From positions 22,151,015 to 22,215,014 of the forward strand of contig NC_063157.1 in assembly GCF_020921035.1 (NCBI RefSeq): a stretch of DNA of 64,000 nucleotides, read 5' to 3'. Shown piece by piece: positions 12,419-24,105 of the stretch. Position 1 is the stretch's first letter. Each line of letters opens with the position of its first letter. Position numbers and translations under genes: made by a program. Below the pieces are notes generated by a model. The model had not been told where the DNA came from and searched no databases. It worked only from the letters and a program-made list of their open reading frames with translations. Source of the DNA: Rhodamnia argentea (lineage: Eukaryota > Streptophyta > Magnoliopsida > Myrtales > Myrtaceae).

Positions 12419-13020
12419 CCACCAACACCACCGCTGGCTCCACCTTGAGCCACCTGGTCACTTCCTCCCCCATGGTTTCGCCCTCTCCGATGCCTTCTCG
12501 AACTTGCTAGATTCGTGCCCCGACTCCCTCGTTGGATCGAACGACCTCAAGTCCGATTTCTTTGACGAGTTGATCCAAGCCGCCGATTGCTTCTACTGAA
12601 GCAAGCTCTAGCTGGTGTAGATGTTATTAGCAAGTCAACGGCTCCGTTCTTTGGTTGGTGTAGATGATATTGGCGTGATTCTAGGCGGTGCGAGGTGAGC
12701 CCTTCTTGGTGGCCGCGAGGCCGGCCCTCGCCCGGGCCGGGTGAGGCGAGCCCTTGCCGGTCGCAGGCTAGGCCAACTCTCTCTTGTGGCCGGGGAGACC
12801 GCCGGGCCACGGCTACAAGCGAGGGGAAGATAAAAAAAAAGGAAAAGGAAAGAGAAAAAAAAAAGGAAAGAAAGGATAGAAAATGTCAAAAAACGAAAAT
12901 AACCTCATTGAGGCCCTTCTTTGAAATTACAAGGACATTTTAAGCTTTTATTTGAAATAAAGTCCACTTTGAATCTTTATTTGAAAAAAATGAAGGCAGC
13001 TCTTTTTTAAAAATTTTCTC

Positions 13021-13607
13021 GAAAATATTTAAACATAATTTTTTTATTGATAATGAAAATATTTTTAATGATTAATTATCTTCAGTTATATAAACAATTA
13101 TTTTTTAAAAAATTAAATTTTAAATTATTCCTAATTTGCGAAATAAATACACTCCCTGCCATTTGAAATCATAGGAAAAGCTTTTAGATCACTTACATTT
13201 TTATAGCACTACTAAAGATCGTGTAGGATGAATTTCCATGCAAGTCGTTCGCATCATTAGCGTTCACATCATCGATCGCGAGATGTAATCGAATCAAAAC
13301 GAAGAGAGTGATTTTAACTACCAAATTAGATTGGGTCATGCCCGGGAATTCGACACCGTTGAAATGCAACAAAGGATCCGACGTGAAGAAGAAAAAGGTT
13401 TGAAGACAGATAAGGTTAAAACTAACTTTGACTTATTTAAGGTCAGACATGCCCCGCGCGAGAAGAGAGAGAGGATCCTAGTCAATCCTCAAATGTACAT
13501 CTCAGACCAAATCCGCACCGTTGAAACTCCTGGACCCCACCGAATCCGACACTCAATCCCGTCCCTCGGGAGAGACCAAATCCAGCGACGCCAACACCGT
13601 CACATCA
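13021..13607. other. Intergenic, 3' of the BAHD gene
   Basis: AT-rich remnant (13030-13150) resembling the MITE at 17694-17976, then the presumed 3' region of the minus-strand BAHD gene. No gene is seen. Confidence 0.4.
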
Positions 13608-15107
13608 TCAGCACTGCGACGCGTATTGCATAAACTCCGAGTCGCACTCGATCCCGTCCATCGTCTCCGGCGCCAACACCACCTCCAGGTCGACGCTCCC
13701 GCCGCCTTCCCTCCCCGGAAACGCCGATATCTTCCCGTCAAACTTGTTCGCCTTGCCGCTCCTGATCGCCACCGGCCTCCCCCACCCGAAGTCGTTCTCG
13801 TACATCGGGAACCTCGGCGAGCTCCCCATCGTCATCGACGCGCCGTCGGCGTTCCCCAGCGGGAACAGCCTCGGCTCCCTCTCCCACTCCTTTACTGCCC
13901 CGCGCACCGCCGCGTCCCCGTGTGCCGCCACCGACCTGTTCAGCCTCTCCGCGCACCACCGCAGGTCCCGTGACAGCACCTCCCCCGCCGCCGCGTGCGT
14001 CGGGGTGCTCTGGATCGCGTTCCCGAAGTAGTGAGCGTCGAGCAGCGGCTCGAGCCTATGGCGGCAGTTCACCGCCATCCGGAAGGTCGTCGTCTTGGAC
14101 GAGGGGAGCTTCCTCGCGCGCGTCACGGACCTCCACAGCAGCGCGCACAGCGCCTGGAATGACGAGATCTCCACCGTTTCGACGCGCGTCCCTGTCCCGC
14201 CACGTGGCTTCGCGAACCAGCTCTGGAGGAACGACGGCGTCAGCTTTTCGTTGCTGCTGGTCACGTGGGGGTCGTGCATTTGCTTCCCCATGATCTCCCC
14301 GGCGTTAAAGTCGCCGTCATCGGATTCGCTCCATTTCTTGTCGTTGGCTTTGGCTTTGAGCCGTAAGATCGCTTCCCGGCTGAAGCTGAAGATCCTCTCG
14401 CTCAGCGGCTCGTCCTCGTCGAACGTCACCCTCGGGCCGCCTTCGGGGATTTTGAGCACGGCCTTTGAAATCAGCACCGACTCCCGGCAGAAGTCCGGAA
14501 CCTTCGAGAACCTCCGCTCCCCGATTCGCGAGACCTCGGCAAAGGTGTTGAAGAAGTTCCAGAACGAGGTCCCGTCGACGACGGCGTGGTTCGCGGCGCA
14601 GCCGATGAAGACGCCGTCTCGCAGCTCCGTCACCTGGACGGCCACGATGGGCTCCCAGTGGCCTCGGTAGCTCACCGTCCGGTCCATCGGGAAGAAAGAC
14701 TTGAAGCGCTCGGGGACGCGGGACGGGGAGAGGAGGTCGGCGACGAGGAGGTCGACAGCCGAGGCGTGGATCAAGTCCACACCCTCGTCATTGCAGGAGA
14801 TGAGGAAGTGGCCGGAGGAATCGGTGGAGAGGCGGCCGGCGAGGGGAGGGAAGAGGGAGAGGGAGAGGGAGAGGGAGAGCTTGAGGAGGGAGACAAGGGA
14901 TTGGATGGGGAAGGGGGGCTGCGGGAGGAGGACCCCCTTCTGGATGTAGTGGCAGGAGAGCATGGGGAGGTCGGAGACGGAGAGCTTGAGGTCGTCCATG
15001 GCGGACGTCTGAGACGGATACACCCTGCATTTCGACACCACAGTGGTGGCTGCGGCGACGGTGGTGACAGTTGTGGTAACAGTCGAGGAAGAAGAAGAAA
15101 AATCCAT
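13608..15107 (-). CDS. BAHD (HXXXD-type) acyltransferase, single exon
   Basis: BAHD enzymes transfer acyl groups from CoA thioesters to alcohols or amines in the cytosol; the substrate here is unknown. The 499-residue frame carries the catalytic HAVVDG (His174, Asp178) and the structural DFGWG (439-443), both intact. Before the family's usual start (VSKCRVYPS at about residues 24-32) lies an extra Ser/Thr/Val-rich stretch; the next Met is residue 37, past that motif, so the ATG at 15107 is kept. Residues about 255-308 form a long hydrophilic insertion in the crossover region. The sequence resembles the At3g50280/At2g39980-like clade, and position supports an At2g39980 relationship. It is uninterrupted and GC-rich, with no sign of decay. 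Confidence 0.9.
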   Translation of the reverse strand: MDFSSSSSTVTTTVTTVAAATTVVSKCRVYPSQTSAMDDLKLSVSDLPMLSCHYIQKGVLLPQPPFPIQSLVSLLKLSLSLSLSLFPPLAGRLSTDSSGHFLISCNDEGVDLIHASAVDLLVADLLSPSRVPERFKSFFPMDRTVSYRGHWEPIVAVQVTELRDGVFIGCAANHAVVDGTSFWNFFNTFAEVSRIGERRFSKVPDFCRESVLISKAVLKIPEGGPRVTFDEDEPLSERIFSFSREAILRLKAKANDKKWSESDDGDFNAGEIMGKQMHDPHVTSSNEKLTPSFLQSWFAKPRGGTGTRVETVEISSFQALCALLWRSVTRARKLPSSKTTTFRMAVNCRHRLEPLLDAHYFGNAIQSTPTHAAAGEVLSRDLRWCAERLNRSVAAHGDAAVRGAVKEWEREPRLFPLGNADGASMTMGSSPRFPMYENDFGWGRPVAIRSGKANKFDGKISAFPGREGGGSVDLEVVLAPETMDGIECDSEFMQYASQC

Positions 15108-15239
15108 CCTTAGATTTTTTTAAAGAAATAATTTTTGGGGATAATTCTGGTTCTTCCTCCTGTTCTCGCTCTCGCCGGAGGGAGACGAAGAGAGTGCGAG
15201 TGAGGAATGAGACGAAGAGAAGAATCAGACTGGGTGCGA

Positions 15240-15247
15240 TATATATA
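15240..15247 (-). promoter_or_regulatory. TATA box of the BAHD gene
   Basis: TATATATA (reading TATATATA on the minus strand) lies about 135 bp before the ATG at 15107, with no other obvious TATA near. This gives a leader of about 100 nt. Confidence 0.5.
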
Positions 15248-15299
15248 GGGGGGGTTCGGGCTTGGCTCGGTTCATGCACTGGCCGACGTGGCATTATTT

Positions 15300-17212
15300 T
15301 AATTCCATTTTATTTGTCATAGCTATCTAATAATTTTTTTTTTTGGGCATATGATTATGAAATGAAGCTTCTATTCTCGGAAATTCAATGTCGGATTTGT
15401 ATCCGATGCACTAAGGGTCGTAAAGTGAAATTCATTGATGATCATTTAATTCTAGCAACTTTTTAATCTCATAGTTGAGATTCGATATTGATCGTCATTT
15501 ACATCGTTGAAATTTGATATTAATACATTTTGATCGCGCACCTCAGCCAGTTTTTTTATGAGATGCCGATGAGGTGTATGTATTAAAATCAAAATTCACG
15601 GACTTGACGGCAAGTGAGATTTACCCTCTATGAGTTGGGGTGCACTGCGAAAGGGCTGTGTGGATTCATGTCAAGTTTTGTCGATCAGACAAATGGCGAA
15701 AAAACGACAGTAAGTATCGACAACTTATATGCATTTCATACTCGGTACTATGGCTTTCCGAGATTAACAACAAGTGAGACTGACTTTAGCTGGTAGATTA
15801 ACTGGGGAGACGTCTATTCACTTGGGAAGACATTAAATCAGTAGGGATATATGGAATGCTTGGGGCATCTCTAGATGTTCAATTAATTAGGGATCTCCCA
15901 TTTCTCGAGGTGGATGCCAAAGTTCATTACACTTCCTAATGCTTCCGGGAATTTAGTGGCAAATCAAGAAAAAAAGGCTTTGGTAAGCAGTGGAGCTTAT
16001 GGGAATTTATGTCATGAATCTCCTAATTGAAAACACAAGTTTACAAACCCTAGTCAAGTCATGGGAGCCATGATATTTTTGGTCCCATTTTCCTCGCTAA
16101 ATTCGCGAAACCTGGCAAATTTAATTTCGAAAAATTTTAATTGATTGTCACACTGTGCATGACAGTGTGACCGTGCTATGCTTATCACCAAAAGTTGTAG
16201 TTTTTTTTTTTTTGGTTGTTATGCGATAGCCACAAAACAATTTGTGGCTGGCATTGGATTGTCTACTGTTAAAATGACAGTGGATGGTCGGCATAGTAAG
16301 ACCTTTTAATTTTCGACTCTTTCGTTATTTTATGTCACTTATATGACTGCAAAAGCAAGCCCTATAGGGAGATTGTATGGGCAGCAATCGATGTGTACAT
16401 AGCAAGTGGGCAATTCCAATTCGATGCACACACGAACGATACAATGAATGGAGTGTGGATCGTTTCCTCATCCAACTAACACCATCCCCACTATTAACTT
16501 TAGGCACATCAAATCAAAATCCTAATAATAATTATTCTAATTGAAAACCATTCCATAGAAAGTAATCAAACCCTAACGATTATTATTATTATTGTGCACG
16601 AGCTCTTGATCACATGAATCCATGCAGAGCAGCCGGCTTTTTACGTTTTGGACGTTGGCTGTCAATCCCCACATCCCAACGTTGGTCGGTCGAGATCGAG
16701 AGAGAGACAGAGAGACATTGAATTTGAAGGTGGCATAGCAACTTGGGCAGGAATGTGTTTGGGGGGTGGGGGGAGGGGGAATGGGTAATTCCCCTTCATT
16801 AATATGATTAGCTTAGCTTATGTTTGGGATTACCTTTGGCTTTTGGGGGGGGTTGTAATAATTAAGAAAGGGGTCGGTCTAAGGAACCGCCATTTCAGAT
16901 TTTGTCGGCGTGTGGCAGCGATATTGCCATTTAGTTTTGGGCATAATGCGACCAATTGGGGGGTGGGGGTGGTTTCTTTTAATGTAGAGGTTTGACCTTC
17001 GAATGGTCCGCTAAGATCCTCAGAACTAAGACCAGAAAATGGGGAGGCGAGGGGAGGGTCTCTCCTCGACACAGCCCCGCCACGTGTGTGCCAGTTCAAC
17101 TCCAACTGTGCCCTTTTCTTTTTGGTTCCCGAACTGCAATAACTCGATTCGAATTGGAGTGGAATGGTTCGAGCTTACCGTGCTTTTGTTCGAAGAAAAA
17201 CTCTACGAAAAA
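15300..17212. other. Gene-free intergenic stretch
   Basis: No coding region is supported here. It includes the BAHD upstream region, a perfect 10-bp-arm hairpin at 16147-16171, poly-T near 16200, a short GA tract near 16690 and G-rich tracts at 16758-16790 and 16843-16852. Confidence 0.4.
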
Positions 17213-17470
17213 GAAAAATTATTTTACATTTTTTAATTTTTCTATTTCTTCTTCCTTCGCCGGTCGCCGGCCCTCAATGACAGCCAACGATCGTTCACAC
17301 GAGATCCGGTCTTGCCGGGATCCGGAGAGCTCGAGCTTCGCCGACCTAGATATGGCGAGGCTCGACCTCTAGTGGCCGGTCGTCGACCTTGCTGAGGCTC
17401 GGTGACCGGTGAAGGAAGAAGAAAAAGAAAAAAAAAGGAAAATAAAAAATCTTATATTATGTAAAACAAA
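17213..17470. mobile_element. Foldback MITE with GC-rich core
   Basis: The left arm (17213-17270, T-rich then TTCTTCCTTCGCCGGTCGCC) is the inverted counterpart of the right arm (17399-17470, GGTGACCGGTGAAGGAAGAA then A-rich). The core is rich in 'ccgg' and 'gagctcgagg' words. The same architecture (pyrimidine arm, GC core, purine arm) recurs around 12690-12900. Confidence 0.6.
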
Positions 17471-17693
17471 ATAAACTTAAAATATTAAAAAATTCGAGAT
17501 GAGCAATTTCGAAAAGTGTTTTCATTTCTTTAGATTTAGGAATTCATTTTCCTAACTTTCCGGTTTTTTTTGGGGTCAAAATATACTTTTTGTGACTCTG
17601 TTATTTTCGGTGAACCAAACGGATAGAATTCTAGAAAACCAATTCCCAAAAAACGCTGTCACTCAAACAAACACACCCTTAAAGTCGGTTTGT

Positions 17694-17976
17694 TTTCGCG
17701 AAAAAAGAATGATTTGAAAAGTATTTCTTTCGCTTGGATTTTTTATAAAAATGAACGAGTGAAAAAAATTACTTTCGACTTTTGCGAAAGTATTTAGAAT
17801 TCTTCATCGATAATGAAACCATTTTTCATTAGCTAATTACTTTAAATAATACAAAAAATCATTGTTCAGAAAAAATTTTCATTAGCTAATTACTTTAAAT
17901 AATACAAAAAATCATTGTTCAGAAAAAAAAATGTTTTTCTTTTCGAATCATTCTGTTTTTGACTAAACGAACCGAG
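17694..17976. mobile_element. MITE with internal 53-bp tandem duplication
   Basis: The left end GTCGGTTTGTTTTCGCG and the inverted right end CTCGGTTCGTTTAGTC are followed inward by matching AGAATGATTTGAAAAG / AGAATGATTCGAAAAG. Inside, the block starting CATTAGCTAATTACTT is duplicated in tandem (17827 and 17880, period 53). No clear target duplication was found. Confidence 0.6.
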
Positions 17977-18224
17977 TCAGAAGTGCATTGATTTTCACTA
18001 ACTTCATATGCTTTGGAATTTTAAAAGAGTCGATATCAATTCTTCGAATAGTGATTAGAGAGACGTGTACGGTGCATTCTTGATGGTGCGGACCGATAGC
18101 AAAATGGTGGGGCGTCATGTCACACAGCACCCAAAAAGTATTTGAGTCGCATGCAATGAACATCGAATTAAAATCCTAGCTAGTGTATCTATACCATTCA
18201 AGTCATGGCCAACTTCCCCAATGT

Positions 18225-18246
18225 TATGACCAAAAAAAAAAAAATG
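18225..18246 (+). mobile_element. Tail-only retroinsertion
   Basis: An insert of about 22 bp, ATGACC followed by an A-run, lies between two exact copies of TTCCCCAATGT (18214-18224 and 18247-18257). The form fits target-primed insertion of a retroposon truncated almost to its poly(A). Confidence 0.6.
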
Positions 18247-18257
18247 TTCCCCAATGT

Positions 18258-19308
18258 GGTAGTCCTTCCCATATTATAAGGAAAATGGAGAATGTACAAT
18301 GTCTCTAATATGAAATTGTTTGCACAAAAAGATAGTCCAACTCTTTTATGTCACAAACGGTGGGTTTAGTCTGTTAAGTGAGTTTGGTGGACTGTGATTG
18401 GCATGATTATCGACTGTACGATGTAGTTATTGGCCGGTCTATCGATGACCGTAGTGTACAACTTCCGACGATTGTGCTACACAGCTCTAAAAAAAGAAAT
18501 GGAGTGCATTTGATCAAGGGAGACTGGTCGACTAGAGTGCTTCAAGCTGTTAAATAACCAACCATCGTATGACATGAGTATTGGCATCCACGTAGAGAAA
18601 TTGACGATGGTTATGTGGAATCAATGTGGACGAATAGCTAAGGGTTGTTCAACAAAATCCTAATGTGGACGAGTTAGGTAAGGGTTGTTCGATGAAATTC
18701 ATAGCCGGAACAAGCAAAGACTGGGCTGGCCATTCTAAATTTGGCTAAGTGTTGGAAGCAAGGTGGGGAACATTAGGACAAGGATAGATCGAAAGCAAGG
18801 ATGCTGAGTTACGGTCGAGTAACCCGTTGGCCTTAGAAGTTGCAACCATTTATAGATGAGATCAGTATTTGGATGAGGGGATTAGAATCTCGGAAGTGCA
18901 GTTATGACCATACTTAGAATAATAACTGCTAGTGAATGGTTCTGTGTGCAATTACGTAGATGATCCATCATAAAAACTTACATATTCTCGATATACTTTC
19001 ATCGGTTTATTAATGTTATTATCATTTACAACCATTGACCTTTAATTTTGTTTGTTAATTTGTTGCTCCATCGATTGAACTCCTATCCAGTATCATCACT
19101 GAACCCATCACACCAAAAAAAAAAAAAAAAAAAAGCTATAAATAAACTTTTTGGTGAAAGATTTTTGATTATTTGAGTCAATGCCTATTTTTTGTGAAAC
19201 AGAAACTAAGGTTTAAAATTAAGACCCAAAAGATTTTCTATAAAGGCTAACATTATTATTTATGGCGTAAATTATCATTAGTCATCTCCCATTACAAGTG
19301 TGTGTACG

Positions 19309-19312
<4 letters not shown>
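18258..19312. other. Gene-free intergenic stretch
   Basis: No coding region or RNA gene is supported. There is an A-run at about 19114-19134. Confidence 0.4.

Positions 19313-19351
<39 letters not shown>
19313..19351. repeat. (TA)n microsatellite
   Basis: An uninterrupted TA run of about 39 bp. Confidence 0.98.
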
Positions 19352-19353
<2 letters not shown>

Positions 19354-19928
19354 AGTTGACATATACCATCCATAGAAGGCACACCAGAACACATCCAGGA
19401 TATAAAATTTGAATTTAGATTGAATTATTATTCTGATTACATAATTATATCTATAGCTTCTATCTAGGAAGCACAGACACTCTCCGTGAGTTACGTGTAG
19501 GTGTCGGATGCGTGTCGGTGTCCGTCACACTCTGACACTTGGTTAACTCTCCCAACACGCTAGCTACACGAGAGTTTACCGGGTCAATTTTGAAAATTTT
19601 TTATATTTTAGGGATGAATTTATAAATCTATCAAAACCTAAAAGCCTCCACCTAATTGCGCAAGCCCCTAAAATTTTCAATAGTTTAGGAGTCAATATTT
19701 ATTTGTGGGATTTGAATCAAGTTAATTTGATTGAAATAATCATTAAAATGCTAATTTATCAAGTATATATAAAATTATAAATTTACCATACAACATGTCG
19801 GAATTCTCTATTTTTATAGAAATGACGTGTCGGTTGTCGGTGTTGGTGCTACATGGACTTCTGTCCTTGGTTTTTTTTTTGCCATCCATTGAACTTAGTT
19901 TCGAAACATTTGTTTTTATCAAGCAACC

Positions 19929-19930
<2 letters not shown>

Positions 19931-20014
<84 letters not shown>
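19931..20014. repeat. (GA)n microsatellite, 42 units
   Basis: An uninterrupted GA run of about 84 bp. The reading frames that cross it, coding Arg-Glu or Ser-Leu repeats, are artefacts. Confidence 0.98.
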
Positions 20015-20016
<2 letters not shown>

Positions 20017-23000
20017 ATCTGTAGAGTTAGAAAGGGCACATCTCATTCTGCAGTAGATCTGGTGCACAAAGATAAAATTGTCTAAATCGCATGTAGAATG
20101 GCTCTGGAGTATACACCATTCATCCTCGGGGACTATACCTAGAAGCTCAATAGTCATGCGAACTATCTGCTCAAGTTTGTCTCAAGTCATTAGCTATTCC
20201 AAGTTTCAATAGACGCAATAAAAGATGCACAAACCCAACTTGCCGCCTTTGCATGGAAATATCAAAGACTTTAAGGGGTGGCCATTTCAAATCGTTTCGA
20301 TAGAGCAGGTCTATCGAAGAACTTCGCCAAAAAGAATAATAGGGTGATTGACTGTGCTAAACGATAACATCACTTCAATTGGCAGGCCGACCATAGACCA
20401 TGAAAGTTGGAACGTCTCAACTTAGAAGAGCATCGAAATGGTCCACTATCAACGACATCAAAGATAATCATATGTCCCCTTGACCTTTGTAGCAATCATT
20501 AGTATAATCTCAAGACGCAAACATGCATGGGGAGGGAATGAATGTACCCGAGATCTTGTCTTAAACCTATTTAACGGGAGAATTATCTCATCATTAAGTA
20601 AATCTTTCAAGAGAAATCAAACCCTAAATAGCGCCAGGCTTCTCTGACTCCTGGACAATGGAATCACTCAGCAAAATGAATGAGCGCCCTCCTCCATTGT
20701 TGATATATTTAGATAAGGCAAAGACAAGGACCCGCATGAAAATTTTATAAATCATTCCAGCCGGTTCATGGAACCTAATACTGTCTCTTCAACCGTTTTT
20801 GATGACCCTATACCCGTCGTTTTCCATCTTGCACAAGCCGAAAGGTTGACGCTAGGAAGCAATATTGTTCCTCCTTTTTTTAAAAAAAAAAATTTAGGGC
20901 TTAGGGTTAGGGTTCATGAACCTTTCTCGTTTCTCTCTTGTTTTAGGGTTAGAGTGTCTGTTCTGCATGGTTTTATTCTCTCCTAGTTTTTCCGGACGGT
21001 TCTTTGAACCCACCCTAGGCCGGCTGCGGGGCCGATTCCCTATCGGATCACAGAGCTTGTCAATGGAGCAAATCAAAGAGACGCCTGTGTTAGATGATAT
21101 TCCTGTGAAGTTTGTCTTCTGTCCAGTGGTGCAGAAATCAAGGCATGTTTGGGGGGGTGGGGTGCGTTAGCATCTTTCATCTTGTCATAAGATTGGACCT
21201 AAGGTTGAAACGATTACTAGATTGAATGAGATGACTTAAAGATTGTTTTGTGCGGACATCATTTAATTATCTATCATGATTAATGAAGCATCGGCAATTT
21301 GTTCTTTACCCTATTTGCGATGCCCATAGAACGATTCTAATTCTTCTATATCACGTCGACAACACTCATATGTCATCATTTTATCTATGTCTCGATTTAA
21401 AACTATTTATCGGGCAGACACTTACAATTGACTTGCCATATTATTCAGAAACTCATTACAAATGACTAAACAAAGACATGAGACTTTGAGATTTTATATT
21501 TAGCCCTAGTTGTATATAAACTTGTCAACTAAATCGTCCCTCGATCGTTTTTTCTGGTCCTTGAGTCATCACGTTTTTCTTTGTTCCAACATGTTGTCTT
21601 AGAATAAAGGAAAATGTCTGAAAGATGGGGAATAAGTTGTGGAGCTCGACGACCATTGGAGCCGGTACAAAGGTAGTTAAACGGTTGGATGAGACGGGAA
21701 ACAAAAAAAAAACAAAAAAAACAAATGATTGGAGATATTTCAGTTGGAAGTTAATCATGGACAACATGTCCAACTAATCAATTAGGTTCGATCTGTTTTT
21801 AAAGCCTTTGAAGTCAATCTCAGTCTTAACAACAGGGGTGGGTCAGCTCTAAATTTGTTCCTGCGTGCAATTTTATAAGCATAGTCACAATTCAGAAATT
21901 AATAGCATTAATAATTGGAGCACCAACTTGGTTTTCTTTCCAACAATTTTCATGCGGTTCCGTCGAAAAATTTGGCGCTACATGCCTTGTTCATAGGATT
22001 AGGTGGACTGCTGGTGCTATAAAAGATAATTTCCCTAATGGGATACGAGTTATAAGCCCATGTAGATTCGACTGCTTCCTCTTTCCAACGAGCAAGGAAA
22101 GGGGAGCAAAGAAGTAGCAATCTCTGTTCCAACCACTGATGGCGACAATTAAGCAATATGATCAATGCCATAATGGTTGCTTTGTATGAATTTCTCCTAA
22201 ACTAATCCTTACATATAAATTTGCCACATTGAGAATTTGCGGTAGCTTTGAACAACCCAATTCTACGGTTAGGTTGTCGCGGAAATATTACATCAATTAG
22301 ACCTGTCAAAAATGAGTCTTAAATACATATACGACCAATTTTTTTTTTTTAAATGGGTTGTATATGGGTCACCTCAAATTGGAAGAGCTCACCCATAATG
22401 GGTTTTAAAATTTAACGCCTAAAATGAATAGGTCTAAATGAGTTCGGTTTGCGACCCATTTCTAATCCGCTAGGGCTCAGACTCTCTTCTCTCTCCCTCT
22501 TCGCTCTCTCCTTCTCGCTAGTCTTTGTCATCCTCTCCAGTTAGCTCCCCGAACCCTAGACTCTTTTGCTTCCATGATTCGTCTTCCTCGCCACAACAAC
22601 CACTTCTTGCTCACAGTCCCTTAAACCCTCGTAAAACCTCTCGTGTCTCTTTGGTCCGAGCTCCCAATGGCCACTTCTCGTTGAAGTGCCGTTAGTCTGA
22701 ACACTTCGACCAGCAACAGAGGTTCGCCTCTTCGACATCGTTGGACAATTCCACCTCCTTCTCTCCTTCCGGCGGAGGTACTTTGCAGTGTCTTTTCGTT
22801 AGTTAGCGTTGAATGATGGAGGATAGAAGTTTCTCCCGGAAGTGTTGAAATGTAGCATATTCCTGAGGCTAGGTTCGGTTGTAGTGCCCATTTTCTCAAT
22901 GTACTTTGCGGCTAGCTTTACGCGTTGCTCATATTTGATGGTTTTTCTGTGGTTTGAAATCGGAGTTAAGAGGACGAGGTCTGTGGAAGACGTAGTGTTG

Positions 23001-23889
23001 GGTGTTCAAGGTGGAGTGTTAGCCGATGGATGCGAAGGACAGTGGTGAGAACTGGGAGTTCGTTGGGAGGAGGCCTTTGTGTTCCCAGTGTTCTTGGTGG
23101 TAACCCAGGGGCTGCGGCGGCCAGGGTGGTGCCGCAGGTACGGGGCAGAGTCGCACCATTGAAATTCGAGATGTTTTTTTTTGCCTCTGTTGTTAAAAGG
23201 AAGTGCATTATGTGAGTGATTTCGGCTTGGTCGTCGTTGGATTGGATACGTCAACAATGGTTCAATGACTTGGACATTTTCCGTCCACTTAGCACTTGAC
23301 ATAAACATGATACATCCAAGTTCAATTTGCTTCCCATTCGTTTGTTGAGTTATGGACACCATAATTAAATTATTAGCGCTAATTGCTGACCCATGTCTGA
23401 GAAAATTGCTATTAAACTAGCACTCGTGCTTTTCTAACACGTCATTAGACCATCCAAGAATTCTAGAAAGGAAGAGCTGGAAAAACCTTTAGGAAGGAGA
23501 GAAAGCATAACCAAACTTTGCCACCTTTTCTTAAATCCAGAAGTACATCACTCTTTTTAGTTCCCAAAACATAGAGATAAGAACTCCGAAGAAGACCGGA
23601 TAATTGACTCAAATCAACAATATCTCCGGATAGCCCAAAACATCGGCCAAGGGTTCCCCACAACAAAATAAGCTCAAGGACTCAAGTCCAACAACAATGC
23701 CCTGATTCAGGATTTGCAATACTTAAAAGCAATTACCCGCGACCACTTGGTTTGAACAGCTCTCCCACAGCATGCTAGATTAAGATGCAGGCTGAAATGA
23801 TAAGAACGAGCATATGTAGAAATTGGAGATGAACCCAAAGCGGAAGCTTAATTCATGCCATTATGGATGAAGCGTCGACCGTGGAGGCT
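20015..23889. other. Gene-free intergenic stretch
   Basis: I find no supportable gene. At 20892-20912 there is a short TTAGGG-like run, too brief to be telomeric. Segments near 22290-22480 (with a poly-T and mirrored GGGTT/AACCC words) and 22960-23170 (GC-rich) look like decayed repeats. Small open frames here lack recognisable domains. Confidence 0.4.
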
Positions 23890-24105
23890 AAAGAGAGCCT
23901 AGGAAATCAGATAATTAAACAAACCAGCACATTATACATATGCAGCGACGGTCTGAGCCCATGTTCAGTGGGGCTATATCCTAAGCACTAATTGGGCCAA
24001 AGAGAGCCTAGGAAATCAGATAATTAAACAAACCAGCACATTATACATATGCAGTGACGGTCTGAGCCCATATTCAGTGGGGCTATCCTAAGCACTAATT
24101 GGGCC
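23890..24105. repeat. Recent tandem duplication, 109-bp unit
   Basis: The block starting AAAGAGAGCCTAGGAAATCA occurs at 23890 and again at 23999. The copies differ by two substitutions and a 2-bp indel over about 108 bp, so the duplication is young. Confidence 0.95.

Larger units (their letters stand above)
11184..12598 (+). pseudogene. SCL15-like GRAS gene fragment (N-terminal part only)
   Basis: From ATG 11184 the frame starts MRVPVTSQQQTPPP. A nearby frame then reads LDWNLIMKNLGLHDESAPP (around 11380-11440). After a 947-bp insertion another frame gives GFALSDAFSNLLDSC and FFDELIQAADCFY up to the TGA at 12596-12598. SCL15 proteins, as I remember them, start with MKIP.. and carry DWDSIMKELELDDDSAP followed by FIEDLIRVVDC, so this looks like the variable N-terminal part of a GRAS regulator. 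The whole GRAS domain is missing. An in-frame stop near 11361 and frame changes show it is dead. It sits inside inverted repeats, which suggests capture by a transposon. Confidence 0.55.
10820..13020. mobile_element. Region bounded by about 150-bp inverted repeats with captured gene fragment
   Basis: The left arm (about 10820-10990) and the reverse complement of the right arm (about 12835-13020) align along most of their length. Shared landmarks are a 'gaagtgga/caaagtggac' block, a TAAAATGTTC/TAAAATGTCC block, a GGCCTGAG/GGCCTCAA block, and an ACATTTTTTGATTTT/GACATTTTCTATC block, ending in a pyrimidine-rich tract. Between the arms lie an SCL15-like gene fragment, an LTR-like insert and a GC-rich tract (12690-12830). 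This arrangement fits a Pack-type TIR transposon. The alternative is two copies of one MITE family in opposite orientation by chance. I could not identify a clean target-site duplication. Confidence 0.5.

Noticed and set aside
14586-15113. 175-codon plus-strand open frame rich in Glu/Gly
   Set aside because: It is the antisense shadow of the BAHD coding region; GC-rich coding DNA opens the opposite strand. No domain.
19795-20157. Frames with Arg-Glu and Ser-Leu repeats
   Set aside because: Translation of the (GA)n microsatellite; the same applies at 62253-62498 and 32567-32767.
20160-20760. Possible retroelement remnant
   Set aside because: No reverse transcriptase, integrase or end repeats could be recognised in any frame.
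20892-20960. Telomere-like TTAGGG run
   Set aside because: Only about two clean units and not the plant TTTAGGG array; too short to be an interstitial telomere.
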